In this document: positions 1 to 10,900 of the stretch, in pieces
Numbering within the stretch: position 1 is the stretch's first letter
Layout of the letters: each line of letters begins with the position of its first letter
NCBI GenBank assembly: GCA_026545765.1
Contig: CM048839.1
Coordinates: 85,202,414-85,266,413 of the forward strand
Direction: 5' to 3'
From: Plantago major
Taxonomy: Eukaryota; Streptophyta; Magnoliopsida; Lamiales; Plantaginaceae
Length of the DNA stretch: 64,000 nt
Notes under the pieces: model-generated
Seen by the model: only the letters and a program-made list of their open reading frames with translations
Databases searched by the model: none
What the model was told of the DNA's origin: nothing
Made by a program: the position numbers and the translations under genes

Positions 1-294
1 AAGAAACAAGTGTTTCGAAACACAAGTGTTGCAAAAGATATCTGAGAATAAAAGGTTTCTGAGACGAGGAAAGTGCCCACAGATAGTAAAAGATCTATGA
101 TACAATGCATAGTTCCGTTGGCACTACAAGACAAAGTATAGTACATTGCATTAAATGCGCGGACAGAGATGTCTGAACAAAAACGGTAGCTTCTGAAGAA
201 GAAGACAAACGTACTACAGTACTATACTCAGATATCAATAGTTTGAAATTGAGTTAAGCCTAACGGATACTATTCAAACGACACTCAAATTCAT

Positions 295-305
295 CTATAA
301 ATATC
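295..305 (+). promoter_or_regulatory. TATA box of the copia-A 5' LTR
   Basis: CTATAAATATC is conserved at the same LTR position in the 3' LTR (24093-24102) and in copia-B (47664-47673). It is the only good TATA box seen in the LTR and probably defines the U3/R boundary, with transcription expected to begin around 325-335. Confidence 0.7.
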
Positions 306-703
306 AACACTTAGACTGCTTGAGAACACACCTTAGAACACACAGAACTTAGAACACTGAACTTACATTGATTACTCTCACAAGTTCTCTCAAGCACACT
401 ACTTACCTTCAAGCTTTCTGTTGCGACCAAAGCTCTTGATTCTAAGTAGCACAAAAGTTCTAAGTGTCCTGATCCTTAATAAGCATTGTTATTTGTGAAA
501 GAGTTGAACTAAGATTTCATATCTGAGATTCATTCTCTTGAACACTTATCATAGACTTGGGTCAGTAAAGAATAAGATACCATACATTGCAAAGTGTATT
601 AAGTATACTTGATTCATAGAGCTATCTGCATAACTGAACAAGTTATTAAAGAAGCTCACCTGACAAACTACCTTAAACCAACACCTTAATCGGCGTGGAG
701 TAC

Positions 704-860
704 AGGAAGTACTTAGTTTGGGAAACTAAGAAATAACTCCAAGGTTACTGAGCATAGGAAGTACTTAGTTTTGGAAACTAAGGAATAGCTCAAAAGGTTT
801 CTGAGTATAGGAAGTACTTGGCTGTGAAATCCGGGGAATAACTCAGGGGGAACACTTGGT
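704..860 (+). repeat. 52-53 bp tandem repeat in the LTR leader region
   Basis: Three imperfect copies begin at about 704, 756 and 809, each starting AGGAAGTACTT. The first two hold the hairpin CTTAGTTT-gg(g/a)-AAACTAAG-type stem; the third has diverged. The array lies downstream of the LTR TATA box, so it is transcribed as part of the leader. It is conserved in the 3' LTR (about 24502-24660) and in copia-B (about 48050-48205). Confidence 0.75.
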
Positions 861-1240
861 TGGGAACCTAGTGTTATTTAGGAATCTAGAGAAGATACTT
901 GTAAGATTACCTCAATTATCTTTCTTATTGGATTCTAGGTCTAAGAAAGGCCGAAGTGGATTAGTTGAAGGATTACGCCACCTTCAGATACCACTATAAA
1001 AAGACTTGTGTTATTTACTTTCTGCAGTTTATTACTTGCTTTATTTATCTTGCAAAGTATTTACACTTATCTTGCTGAACACATGCACTTATCACAGAAA
1101 AGTCTTCCGCTCTCTGAAATTAAATATCAGATATCTTCACAGATATCTGAGAAACTGTATTTATCGACAAAAGTTTTAAAAGACTATTCACCCCCCCCCC
1201 CCCTCTAGTCATTTACTTTGCCGTTATCTGTACCAACAAA

Positions 1241-1252
1241 TGGTATCAGAGC
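1241..1252 (+). other. Primer-binding site, initiator Met-tRNA
   Basis: TGGTATCAGAGC lies two bases after the LTR end. This is the standard primer site of plant Ty1/copia elements, complementary to the 3' end of initiator methionine tRNA. Confidence 0.92.
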
Positions 1253-1356
1253 ATGAGGTTCCCAAGCCTTCTACACTGAACCTAGATCCCATATAAGTGC
1301 CCACTAACTGCTTTTCACCTACAATTGATTTGTTTGTTTAGTGTGTTTGCTGTAGG

Positions 1357-3837
1357 ATGTCTTTAAGTGACGCCCCAATTCTCAAGCCAGAGAATTATGA
1401 GAAATGGAAGAACAACATGATGCTCCACCTAGAAGCCATCAGTGACGAAATGATTGACGTGATAAACAATGTCCTAATAGTTATTCAACAACTCAAGCAA
1501 GTCATAGAGGTTTCTGAGTGATGGGTCTTCACAGACAAATGCGTTGGGAGACCTACCAGTCAAGTTATTTACGAACCAAAGCCCAGAGAGCTCTGGACAT
1601 CGGAAGATGCCAAGAGAAATCAACTAGATGGTCAGGCTCGTAATATCATCATACGTTCTACTCCAGAGCACATACAGTGTAAACTGTGGGGTGCAAAAAC
1701 GGCGAAAGTGGCCTGGCAACTGATTGAAGAAATCTGTGCCGGCACTGAGAAAACAAAGGAAAATAAGTTCGAAGTTTTGAAGCTCAAATTCCAAAACTTT
1801 AAACAAGGTCCCACAGAGACTCTTGAAGAACTAGATTTCCGGTTTACAACTTTTATGAGTGACATGGCTGCACTTGGTGAAAGGAATAGATATACCCAGT
1901 CAGAAAAGATTAAGACTATTGTGAGAAGTCTAAATCATAACTGAGAGCACACAAAGTTTTTCTATTTTAACCAAGGAATGCCAGATATCACTCCAGTGGA
2001 ACTTTTCTCTCACCTTGCCACCGTTGACTATGAGACAACTCAAAGAGAACAAACAACTGAGAAGTTGCAGAATGTTGCTCTAGTCGCTCAAAGAACTTCT
2101 GAAAAGAAGAAAGGCAAGGAGGTGACTGGGGATGCTCTTGCTGTAAAGCAAATGGGAAAATATGTCAGTCGAGAAATTGAGAGAAGAAAAGCCAAAGAGA
2201 AGGTGAAAAAGCATCTAGGCTCAAACGATCACCCGTACAAAAATATGCAAAGCTCGCTGAACAAGCCGACTCAGAAAGCATGAAGTACTGAGGAAGCGGA
2301 AATCGGAAACGATATCTGTTTCTATTGTCAGAAACCTAGTCATTTCAAGAAGGATTGCCCTGCCTTCAACAAACTTAAGGCAGGTGACAAGAAAGATAGA
2401 AGAATCTTCAAAAGAAGTCAAAGAGCTATTCACACTGAAGAAAGGAAAAAGATCCAACTCCAACTGGATGCTCTAGACATTGAGTCTGATTCTGAGGATG
2501 AAGACTCAGATGATTCCACACTGCCTTCTCCAGAAATGTGCAGTGGTTCTCATGAAGTAATTGACTTTGGACAAAAGAAGAAAGAAGTGTGTGGAATGGC
2601 TTAAGAGATCTTTCCAGATATCTCCAACATTGAACCTTGTCTAATGGCTGATGAGGTAACACGTACTTCTTGTTATACATATGAAAGTGATGAGGAAGGA
2701 ATCAAAGATCTGGAACATCTCAAAAGAGAGCTTGATCTCTACGAAAGAGAATTTCTAATGGTCTGAGCTAGAGCAGAAATTCTTGAAGAAGAAAAGAATT
2801 CTCTTGTAAAGGAAAATTCACAATTACTCAAGATATCTGAGAAAAAGGATGTTGAAAATGCATTTCTTAAGGCTCAGATATCTGAGACTGAAAAGTCACA
2901 TAAAGAAGCATTGGCCAATCTTCAAAAGAAATGTGCAGATCTTCTTTCTGAGAATAAAGAACTCAAAAAGAAAGAACTATCTTTTCAATCTTATGCCAAA
3001 GCTAGTGACACTCTTACTGAAGTACAATCTTATTTAAGAGACCCTTCAGAAAAGAGAGGACTTGGGCTGGACACACACACAGATAGTTCTACCACTCTGA
3101 ATAAGAGTGATGAAAGACGAACATTTGTCAGTGCTCAGCAAGGTGGTTCCCAAACAACCTACAGTATCGGTCAGAAAGCTAAGGTTGTTGACAAAGGAAA
3201 GGTAGTTGCGACCAAACCTTTGTGGGAAAAACAAGTCCAAAAGAAATCTGTTGGGAATATTTCTGAAAAGAAACATTACACTGAAAAGTGTAATCACCCA
3301 CAGTGCTATGTCTCTCAGAAAGGAAAAATTGCAGGAGCTGACAAATTCTCCTATGTCACATTTTCTGGAAAGAAAATAGATTACCCAGAGACTAGCAAAG
3401 CTGCTGAGAAAAGATCTCATATAGCACCAGGTGCTCGGAATGGCATTGGCTATAAAGCAATCGGGAAACAACTTGCTCGTGAATATAAACAAGAACAAGA
3501 ACGATGGTTAAAGGCTAGAATTGCTCACAGGAATTACCTGAAGTGGAAGTTGAATCAAGCCACTGAAAATCTGAATGTCAGGGCTAGAAGAAATCTGGCT
3601 AGGAAAGCTAAGTTTGCTGAGAAGCAGACTCAGAAACCTGACAGGTATCTGAAAGCACCAAATGGAGCACCAAGGAAGAAAATAGTTCTTAATGACAATA
3701 ATACTATTCATTTAACTAAAATTCCTCCTTATGTTCATATTAGACAAAAGAATGTTCCTAAGAAATTCATTCAAAAATGGATTCCTACTAGAAGATTCTT
3801 TAGTCCAAATGGTTCCATTGTTGGTATGAGAACCTAA
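1357..3837 (+). pseudogene. gag: copia-A gag (broken)
   Basis: Nucleocapsid/capsid polyprotein of the element. Reading frame 1 from the ATG at 1357 gives a copia-type Gag start (LKPENYEKWK). A CX2CX4HX4C zinc knuckle sits at 2317-2358, followed by an acidic stretch, a Lys/Glu-rich probable coiled coil (about 2670-3060) and a basic tail (about 3500-3640). The whole region stays in one frame but is broken by stops at 1519, 1942, 2281, 2602 and 2764; only 2767-3834 is open. The stop at 3835-3837 (TAA) separates gag from protease and is present at the same place in copia-B. The start at 1357 is chosen because it is the first ATG after the primer site in the frame carrying the knuckle. Confidence 0.85.
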
Positions 3838-6800
3838 TCTCCTGTTTCCTGTTTTGTGCAGAACACTCTAAAGACTAACCCAAAGTGGCATTTTGATAGT
3901 GGATTTGGGAAGCACATGACAGCAGACAAAGCAAATCTGATTGACTACAGAAAATGCAATGATGGACCAATTATCAGGTTTGCTGGAGGAGATGAAAATC
4001 CAACCATAGGATTTGGCAATCTAAAGTTTGGAGCCCTTAAAATCTCTGAATTACTACATGTAAAGGGATTGAAATATAATCTCCTAAGCATGAGTCAACT
4101 GGTAGACAAAGGGTACACTGTCAAGATCAAGTCAAAACTATGCAAAGTGATTGACAATGAGTCAAAGCAGACAGTCTTGGTTGCAAGGCGTAAAGGAAAT
4201 CTTTATGTTGCTGATTGGGCATCCGCCACAACTGAAGAATGTCACATGGTGAGTCAATCTGGCCACACTGAAGAAAATTGGCTATGGGATAAAAGAATGA
4301 GTCACTTGAATTTCAAAACTCTGAATAAGCTAGCCAAGAAAGAGTTGTTAGTTGGTTTACCCAAAATGGCATATAGAAAAGAAGGTGTATGTTCAGCTTG
4401 CCAAATGGGAAAACAATCCAAAACATCTTTCAAGTCTAAAACTAGACATTCCAGTGAATGGCCACTGTAAATGTTACATATGGATCTTTTTGAATCCTCT
4501 GTAACTAGTTATGCAGGAAAGAAGTATGGTCTGGTTGTTGTTGATGATTACTCAAGATTCACTTGGGTTGTCTTTCTCAAACACAAATCTGATGCAAGGG
4601 TTGAGATACCCAACTTGCTGAATAAGCTCGAAGTCATGAAAAATGACAAGGTATCTGTAATCAGAACAGACCATGGTACTGAGTTTGTGAACCAGTACAT
4701 AAAAGAGTTTTGTACCTGCAAAGGTATACAGCATCAACTATCTTCTGTAAGGACACCACAACAAAATGGTGTTGTTGAAAGAAAGAATAGGACCCTAAAA
4801 GAAGCAGCAAAAACAATGCTTTCTGACACTGAAATAAGTGAAATCTATTGGGTTGAAGCTGTAAACACAGCATGCTACACTCAAAATAGATGTCTAATTA
4901 ACAAACACACAGACAAAACTCCTTATGAGTTTTTCATTGGTAGACCCCCTAGTATCAAACATCTAAGGGTGTTTGGTTGCAGATGTTTCGTTCTTAACAA
5001 TGGAAAAGAATACTTGAGAACATTTCAACCAAAGGCAGATGAAGGAGTATTTCTTGGTTGTTCTCTGAATAGCAAAGCCTATAGAATCTACAACAAAAGA
5101 ACGCAAGAGATTGAGGAATCTGTTCATGTATTATTCTATGAAGAAAACAAGAAAGTACTCTTGAATGATGATCTCTCAGATAGGTTCAAATAACTGATGA
5201 TTAAAGATTCTGAAAAAGGATCCTCAGAAGGAAACAATTCTATCATTCAAATAGAGGATGAGTCTGACGATGAAAAGCAACCTATGCTTAGTAACAACCA
5301 GATGACTCTAAGACATGATGAAGAATTTCCTATGAGAATTCCAGAAATGGAACAGGATATTGAGAAACTTCATCATGAAAAGGTATCTAAAAATGAGATT
5401 GCTGAAATGCAAGATTTAGATATCTCTAACACTGAAAGAGTGTCAGATATCCATGACATTTCCCATGTGTCAGATATCTCAAATACTGCACAAGTATCTC
5501 ATCAAGATCATATTGATTCACATTCTAATCAAAATGATATTGATCCTACTAGTTCAAAACCCATTATGAAATGGATAAGAAATCATCCTGCAAAGGATAT
5601 GATTGGTCCCATAGAACAAGGAGTTAGAACTAGAAGAGCAATCGCTGAAAATGCAAATTGTCTCTATGGATGTTTCATCTCAAACATTGAACCAAAAACT
5701 ATTGAAGAAGCATTAAAGGATCAAGATTGAATCTCTGCAATGCAAGAAGAATTGGATCAATTTGAGAGAAACAAAGTTTGGAAACTGGTTCCATTTGTTG
5801 ACGGAATATCTGGTGAAACAAAATGAATGAATCTGGTGAAATAACCAGAAACAAAGCTAGGTTGGTTGCCAAGGGATTCACCCAGACTGAAGGACTAGAT
5901 TTTGATGAATCTTATGCACCAGTTGCAAGATTGGATGCAATAAGACTCTTTCTAGCCTTTGCAGCTCATAATGACTTTCTGATTTATCAGATGGATGTCA
6001 AGAGTGCATTTCTAAATGGTGAACTTGCTGAGGAAGTCTATGTTGAGCAACCACCAGGTTTTGAAGTTTCCTCAGAAAGTAGGATGGTCTATAAGCTTCA
6101 GAAAGCTCTGTATGGGCTGAAACAAGCTCCAAGAGCATGGTATGATACATTGGCCAGATACCTACTAGAAAGTGGTTTCAAGAAAGGAGATGTTGATAAA
6201 ACACTCTTCACATTGAACCATGATGGGAAACTACTTTTAGTTCAAGTATATGTTGATGACATTATATTTGGATCTAAAGACAAGCAACTTTGTGAAGACT
6301 TTGCTGAACTCATGAAATGTAAATTTGAGATGAGCATGATGGGAGAATTCAATTACTTCCTAGGGCTGCAAGTCAAGCAACTCAATGATGGAATATTCAT
6401 TAGTCAAACAAAGTATGCAAAGTTCATGCTCAATAAGTTTAATCTAAAGCCTTCTGAAAAGAATGCTAAGATACCAATGAGCATTGGAACCAAAATGACC
6501 TATACTGAATCTGACAAGAGTGTTGAAGAACAAAAGTATAGGAAATTGATTGGATCTCTACTATACCTCACTGCAAGTAGACCTGATATTCAATATGCAG
6601 TTGGAGTGTGTGCTAGATTGCTATGAAAATATTGAGATATGTAAAAGGTACTGTAGAAGTTGGATTGTGGTATCCAAAAGATAGTGGATTGAGTTTGGTT
6701 GGCTATTCAGATGCCGACTATGCTGGATCATTGCTTGACAGAAAAAGCATCTCAGGAACATGTCAATTTCTTGATGCCAGATTGATATCTTGATTCATCA

Positions 6801-7168
6801 AGAAACAAAATTCAATTGCCACATCTACTACAGAGGCTGAATATACTGCTGCTGGGTGTTGTGCTTCACAGATATTGTGGATACAACAACAACTCAGAGA
6901 CTGTGGACTCAATGAAGAGAAAACTCCCATTTTCTGTAACAACACAAGTGCTATTGCCATAACTCAGAATCCTAAGTTTCATGCAAGAACAAAGCACATT
7001 GATGTCAGACACCACTTCATCAGAGACCATGTTGAAAAAGGCAATATAGAGATACTCAAGATTGGCACTGAAGACCAACTTGAAGATATCTTTACTAAGC
7101 CACTACAAGAAAGTAGATTCTTAGCCTTAAGACATAATCTTGGACTAATGGAGCTACCAAAGAACTGA
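3838..7168 (+). pseudogene. pol: copia-A pol: protease, integrase, reverse transcriptase, RNase H (broken)
   Basis: Replication and integration enzymes in copia order. Protease: DSG at 3895-3903, although the residue after DSG is Phe where copia-B has Cys. Integrase: catalytic Asp at 4483 and 4669 and Glu at 4777, giving DX35E; its zinc-binding region has LWDKRMSH, with the first His apparently lost. An acidic linker (5197-5730) follows. RT: frame 3 from 5823, with the [12 protein letters not shown] block and YVDD at 6249-6260. RNase H: frame 2, ending at 7168. Breaks: TAA 4468, TAA 5191, TGA 5728, a frame-changing deletion just before 5823 (shared with copia-B), and a 40-bp deletion near 6620 that fuses RT to RNase H out of frame. 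Confidence 0.9.
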
Positions 7169-7214
7169 AAAAAGTTCAGATATCTGAAGAAGATATCAAA
7201 GGAGAGAGAAAAGA

Positions 7215-7290
7215 ATCTGGAACGGGTATCCAGACAAGAGCTATCTGGAACGGGTATCCAGAAAAGAGGAATCTGGAACGGGTATCCAGA
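7215..7290 (+). repeat. Three tandem 28-bp hairpin repeats after pol
   Basis: The 20-mer ATCTGGAACGGGTATCCAGA occurs exactly at 7215, 7243 and 7271, a 28-bp period. Each copy can fold with a 6-bp stem TCTGGA/TCCAGA and a 7-base loop. Copia-B keeps two copies at the same place and spacing. Confidence 0.9.
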
Positions 7291-7782
7291 AACCAAAGGC
7301 TAAAGGGTAAAATGGCTATTTGAAGATTTTTGAGACGGGTATCTAGATCACTCAGTGAGGGGAAACACAAAAGAGAATAGTACAACTGTCTATAGTTAAC
7401 TACTATCTTGAAATTTGTATTATTTCTATCTTTGTGAAAAACTTTGAAAAGACAACAAGTATAAGATAGAATCAGATATAAATAGTGTTCTCATTCACAC
7501 AGAAACATGATTCAGATAGCTAATAGCTAACATTCATTAAATGGGCACAATTACAATTGTAGATTGCGATCACTGCTGAAGAAGCAATGGTGACCCTTGA
7601 TGAAATGGGCGATTTATCTTTACGGAAGAGATTAATTCTCGGTAAATAGTGGACTGTTGAAATTCCGACATGGCCCACTATGCATTTAATGTCGAACAAA
7701 CTTTTACCCACGCCTTACTGCAATTCACAGATACGTATATACAAAACCAATTTGTATGTATATGTTTGTCTGAATTACGTTG

Positions 7783-7793
7783 CTATATATATA
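7783..7793 (+). promoter_or_regulatory. Candidate internal promoter (TATA) of the 3' gene
   Basis: CTATATATATA lies 175 bp upstream of the ATG at 7968, and the block around it is conserved in copia-B (40763-40773). A second TATA-like run (TATATATAAA, about 7955-7964) abuts the ATG and is less likely to be used. Promoter function is inferred from position and conservation only. Confidence 0.45.
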
Positions 7794-7967
7794 GGATTTT
7801 GGCAAAAGAAATTACTTTCGCCTAATCCAACATTCAGACTTGAACAAGAATAGTAAAAACCATTCTTCAACCTCTGCAAATTTCTGTTAGTTTTTCTGCA
7901 AAGAATCACTAATCTCTCACCCAAATCTCTTTCAAACATTCAAAACACTTGCACTATATATAAAGAG

Positions 7968-10900
7968 ATGGCTCCTAAGCGTTCGTCTACCCAAAAACCC
8001 CAATCTTCTACCACTGGTACTGCTAAAAAGCAAGCACCAGAGTTGGTTATAGTAAACAATCGATTGGTAGGAGACTTTAATCCCAATCATTGGACTTCAA
8101 ATCACAGAATGATTTGGGGTGGTGCCATGATTGAGGAATACCTCACGACTGCTGTTGAAAATCAAGCCGATAGGAAGCTAATTCTTGACATGCTTGAAAA
8201 GACACAAATCAAGGGTTTTCTATCTGCTCTTCCCAGTGGAATTTCTTCACTAGATGTGTTAGAATTCTACAATAACTCCAGGATTATATCCTGTGTTTCT
8301 AAAGGCACTGCAATAGTGTCTATAAAAACTAAAGTCCAAGGAAAGGAAATCCTTTTGGACTTAACAACTTTCTGTAAGTTCTTTGATCTTCAAAATCTTG
8401 GAAACGATTTTGAAATAGACATCAAGGATGATGATCTCCTTGAAGGTGCAAAACAACTGTACAATGACGTGTGTGATCTTGAAAAATTAGATACACCCAC
8501 TGATTTCAAGCTTGCTCACATCAGAACCATACATCTGTTGGTTCACTGGGATGTTTTGGCATGCATTCTTCACAGATGCCTTGATGGTCTACAAGGAGGT
8601 GCTGACCAGGTAAGCCAAGAACGCTGGATGATGATGTTGTTGTTGCAACAACAAGACAAAAGGCTGCAAAACCCTTTCAATTGGGGAAAGTACGCCTTTA
8701 TGAAGTTTGTGAAGAAGATTCAAAGCTTTGAGCCTAAAATCGCTAAGGGACTTGCTGAGCCAAAGGCCACAGTAAGCTATGGTCTAAAGATATGCTACTT
8801 GCTGGAGAAGCTTGGCATTGAGCTCAGAGAGAAGGCTGATATAGCCAACAATAACCTACTCTACAAATATGAGTATATGAACTTGATGAAAAAGGTTACT
8901 GGATCTCAGAAAGATTCCAAGAAGCGAAAGACTGAAGAGGTATCTGAGGGAAAGGTTGCGACCAAGAAGCCCAGAACTTCACGAAAGAAGTCTGCTGGCA
9001 AATCAGAAGACACACCCATTGAGGTTGTCGATTCCCATATACCTGCCGCCATTGATGATGAACTCATAAATGCAGATGAACTCATCAATGCTGCAAAACA
9101 GGTATCGCCTACTGAACAAGTAGACTCAGCAAGAGAAAGTGCTTTCAGAAATGTTAAGACTATTCGAAAGCCTTCGATGAACTCATCAATCTTTGTTAAA
9201 GAAAGTAGTGATAGATACCAAGCCCTATCTACAGAAACCACAGGGATTATGGACCAATCAGTTCCTAATGCTGATGAGAGCTCTGACGATGAAGATGATG
9301 AATTAGTCATCTCTCAAGTCCTAGAAAAATCACAAAGGGCTAAGGTTACTGAAAAAGTAACTGGTGTATTGGTATATGAAGAAGAACCTACACCACAGGT
9401 TGCTGAACAAGCACCTGTTTCAATGGTTGCTGAAGAAGCAACTGTGTCCAAGGTCACTGGACAAATTACACCATCAGAGCAAGAAAGACTGAAAGATATT
9501 GAAGATGCTCTGATGAGTGATAGCTTAGTGTTGGAGGATCATCATTGCCTCAACACTCAACAGTCTGTCTCAAGCACAACAACCACAATAGCCAGATGTG
9601 AATACTGCTGAAATGGTACTTGAGTTACAGAAACCAGCATGTTTCATTGCTAAAGAAACTCAATGAGAGGAATCAAACTGAGGCATCTGCTCAGAATGAT
9701 CAATTAGGGGAGGCAACTGAGTTGCATACTCAGGAACGGTCTGAAGTACCTGAAACTTCAAACAAAGAAGCTGAAATGGAGCAACAAGACCAAAACATAG
9801 AAGGGTCACAAGTTCCAGAGACCAATCAGCCTGACACTGCTCAGGTAGCTGAATGGTTTAACTCTCTACTTGTGATAATTTGTGTTTATTAATCTTGTTA
9901 ATTAATAAAATTTCTTTGTTACAGGCTGAATTAGAAACACAAGAACAAAAGGAAGCTGGACTTGCCTCAGAGACTGAGAAAGAGGCTACTACAACCTCAC
10001 CTCTTAAGGAATCTGAGCCTGTGCTGCAGGTGATAGAGAGTTTCTTAAGATATTACTTTTCAGTTCTAATAGGCTCCAACTGCGAAAGAAGAAGATAAGG
10101 TAGAAATGCCAGAAAAGGACCCAGAAACCATCAAGGTTTCTGAAGAAAATGTCATTGAGCCTTCTAGTATGAAGGTATATGAAAATAAGTGATAAACATT
10201 CTTCATGATGGGTTAATATAAATTCTTCTCTAATTACTCAATACTTTCTACTTACAGGCTCATTCAGAAGTAGAAGTGCAAGGGGAAAGAGTTGCGACAT
10301 CCTCTGCACCCATGGAAATTGATGAAGCCCCAAGGCAACATCACGGAATGAACACGAAGCGAGAAAGTTTAAAGAATAATGATTCTGAGTCTCCTGTTAA
10401 GGAAATTCAAACAGAAAGAAAGACAATTGAGGATCAGACTTCCCAGTCTCCTCCTCATATCCAGATATCTGAGGCACCTGGAACCTCAGTAGTCAAGTCA
10501 TCTAAGCCTGTCACACAAGTAACTCAGATACCTTTCTACTCTAAAGCCCAGATATCTACTAAAGTTTTGAAATTAATTCAGAACGCTTTCTTTCAGGCTC
10601 AAACAAGTGCCACTAAGGTCCCTATTGCTGAGAAAGAGGACCTGCTTCCTTTCTTCAAGGAACACACTTTGCCAAAGCATCTGAAATGCTTCAAGAAATG
10701 GCAAAAGCTCCGATGCTCCGATCTATCTGAAATCTTAAAGGTGAATGATCACCACACAAGGAGAGCACGAGCCCTTGACTTGGAAAACTATGTCCATGCA
10801 ATGTTCCCCACTGAACAATATTCTTTCGGAACATTGATGGATAAGGATTTTGTCAAGGAAGTGGCCAGAAAGCTGATCCAAGCTTTCAAACAAGCGGCTG

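Larger units (their letters stand above)
1..1238 (+). repeat. 5' LTR of copia-A (partial)
   Basis: Matches the 3' LTR at 23672-25035 and the copia-B LTR. It ends in CA at 1237-1238, two bases before the primer-binding site. Relative to the 3' LTR it has lost about 134 bp near position 86: the sequence jumps from CCCACAGATA to AAAAGATCT, while the 3' LTR has the intervening stretch at about 23755-23890. A 13-base C run lies at 1191-1203. Confidence 0.92.
7169..7967 (+). other. Spacer between pol and the 3' gene
   Basis: About 800 bp without a coding frame, well conserved in copia-B (40178-40966). It holds three tandem hairpins (7215-7290), a fourth degenerate copy near 7331-7350, an AT-rich TATA box (7783) and a pyrimidine-rich stretch before the ATG at 7968. 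The layout suggests a leader and promoter for the downstream gene, but this is inference. Confidence 0.7.

Noticed and set aside
1241-1252. A tRNA gene at the primer-binding site
   Set aside because: Only the 12 bases complementary to the tRNA end are present; there is no cloverleaf.
3796-3860. A short intron across the gag/protease TAA (GTTGGT...GTGCAG)
   Set aside because: It would be only 42 bp, below the usual plant minimum; the frame-keeping donor is not a good GTA/GTG site. A stop shared by two copies explains the data more simply.
5813-5826. Programmed -1 frameshift site before RT
   Set aside because: The shift would be in the right direction, but there is no proper X-XXY-YYZ heptamer, and conserved copia residues before this point appear to be missing, which indicates a deletion. 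Kept only as an alternative in the shared-lesion finding.
7215-7290. CRISPR-like short direct repeats
   Set aside because: Only three copies with 8-base gaps, in a plant retrotransposon, and conserved as hairpins in a second copy; not a CRISPR array.
7955-7964. TATATATAAA directly before the ATG at 7968 as the main promoter
   Set aside because: A start site about 30 bp downstream would lie beyond the ATG; the TATA at 7783 is better placed.
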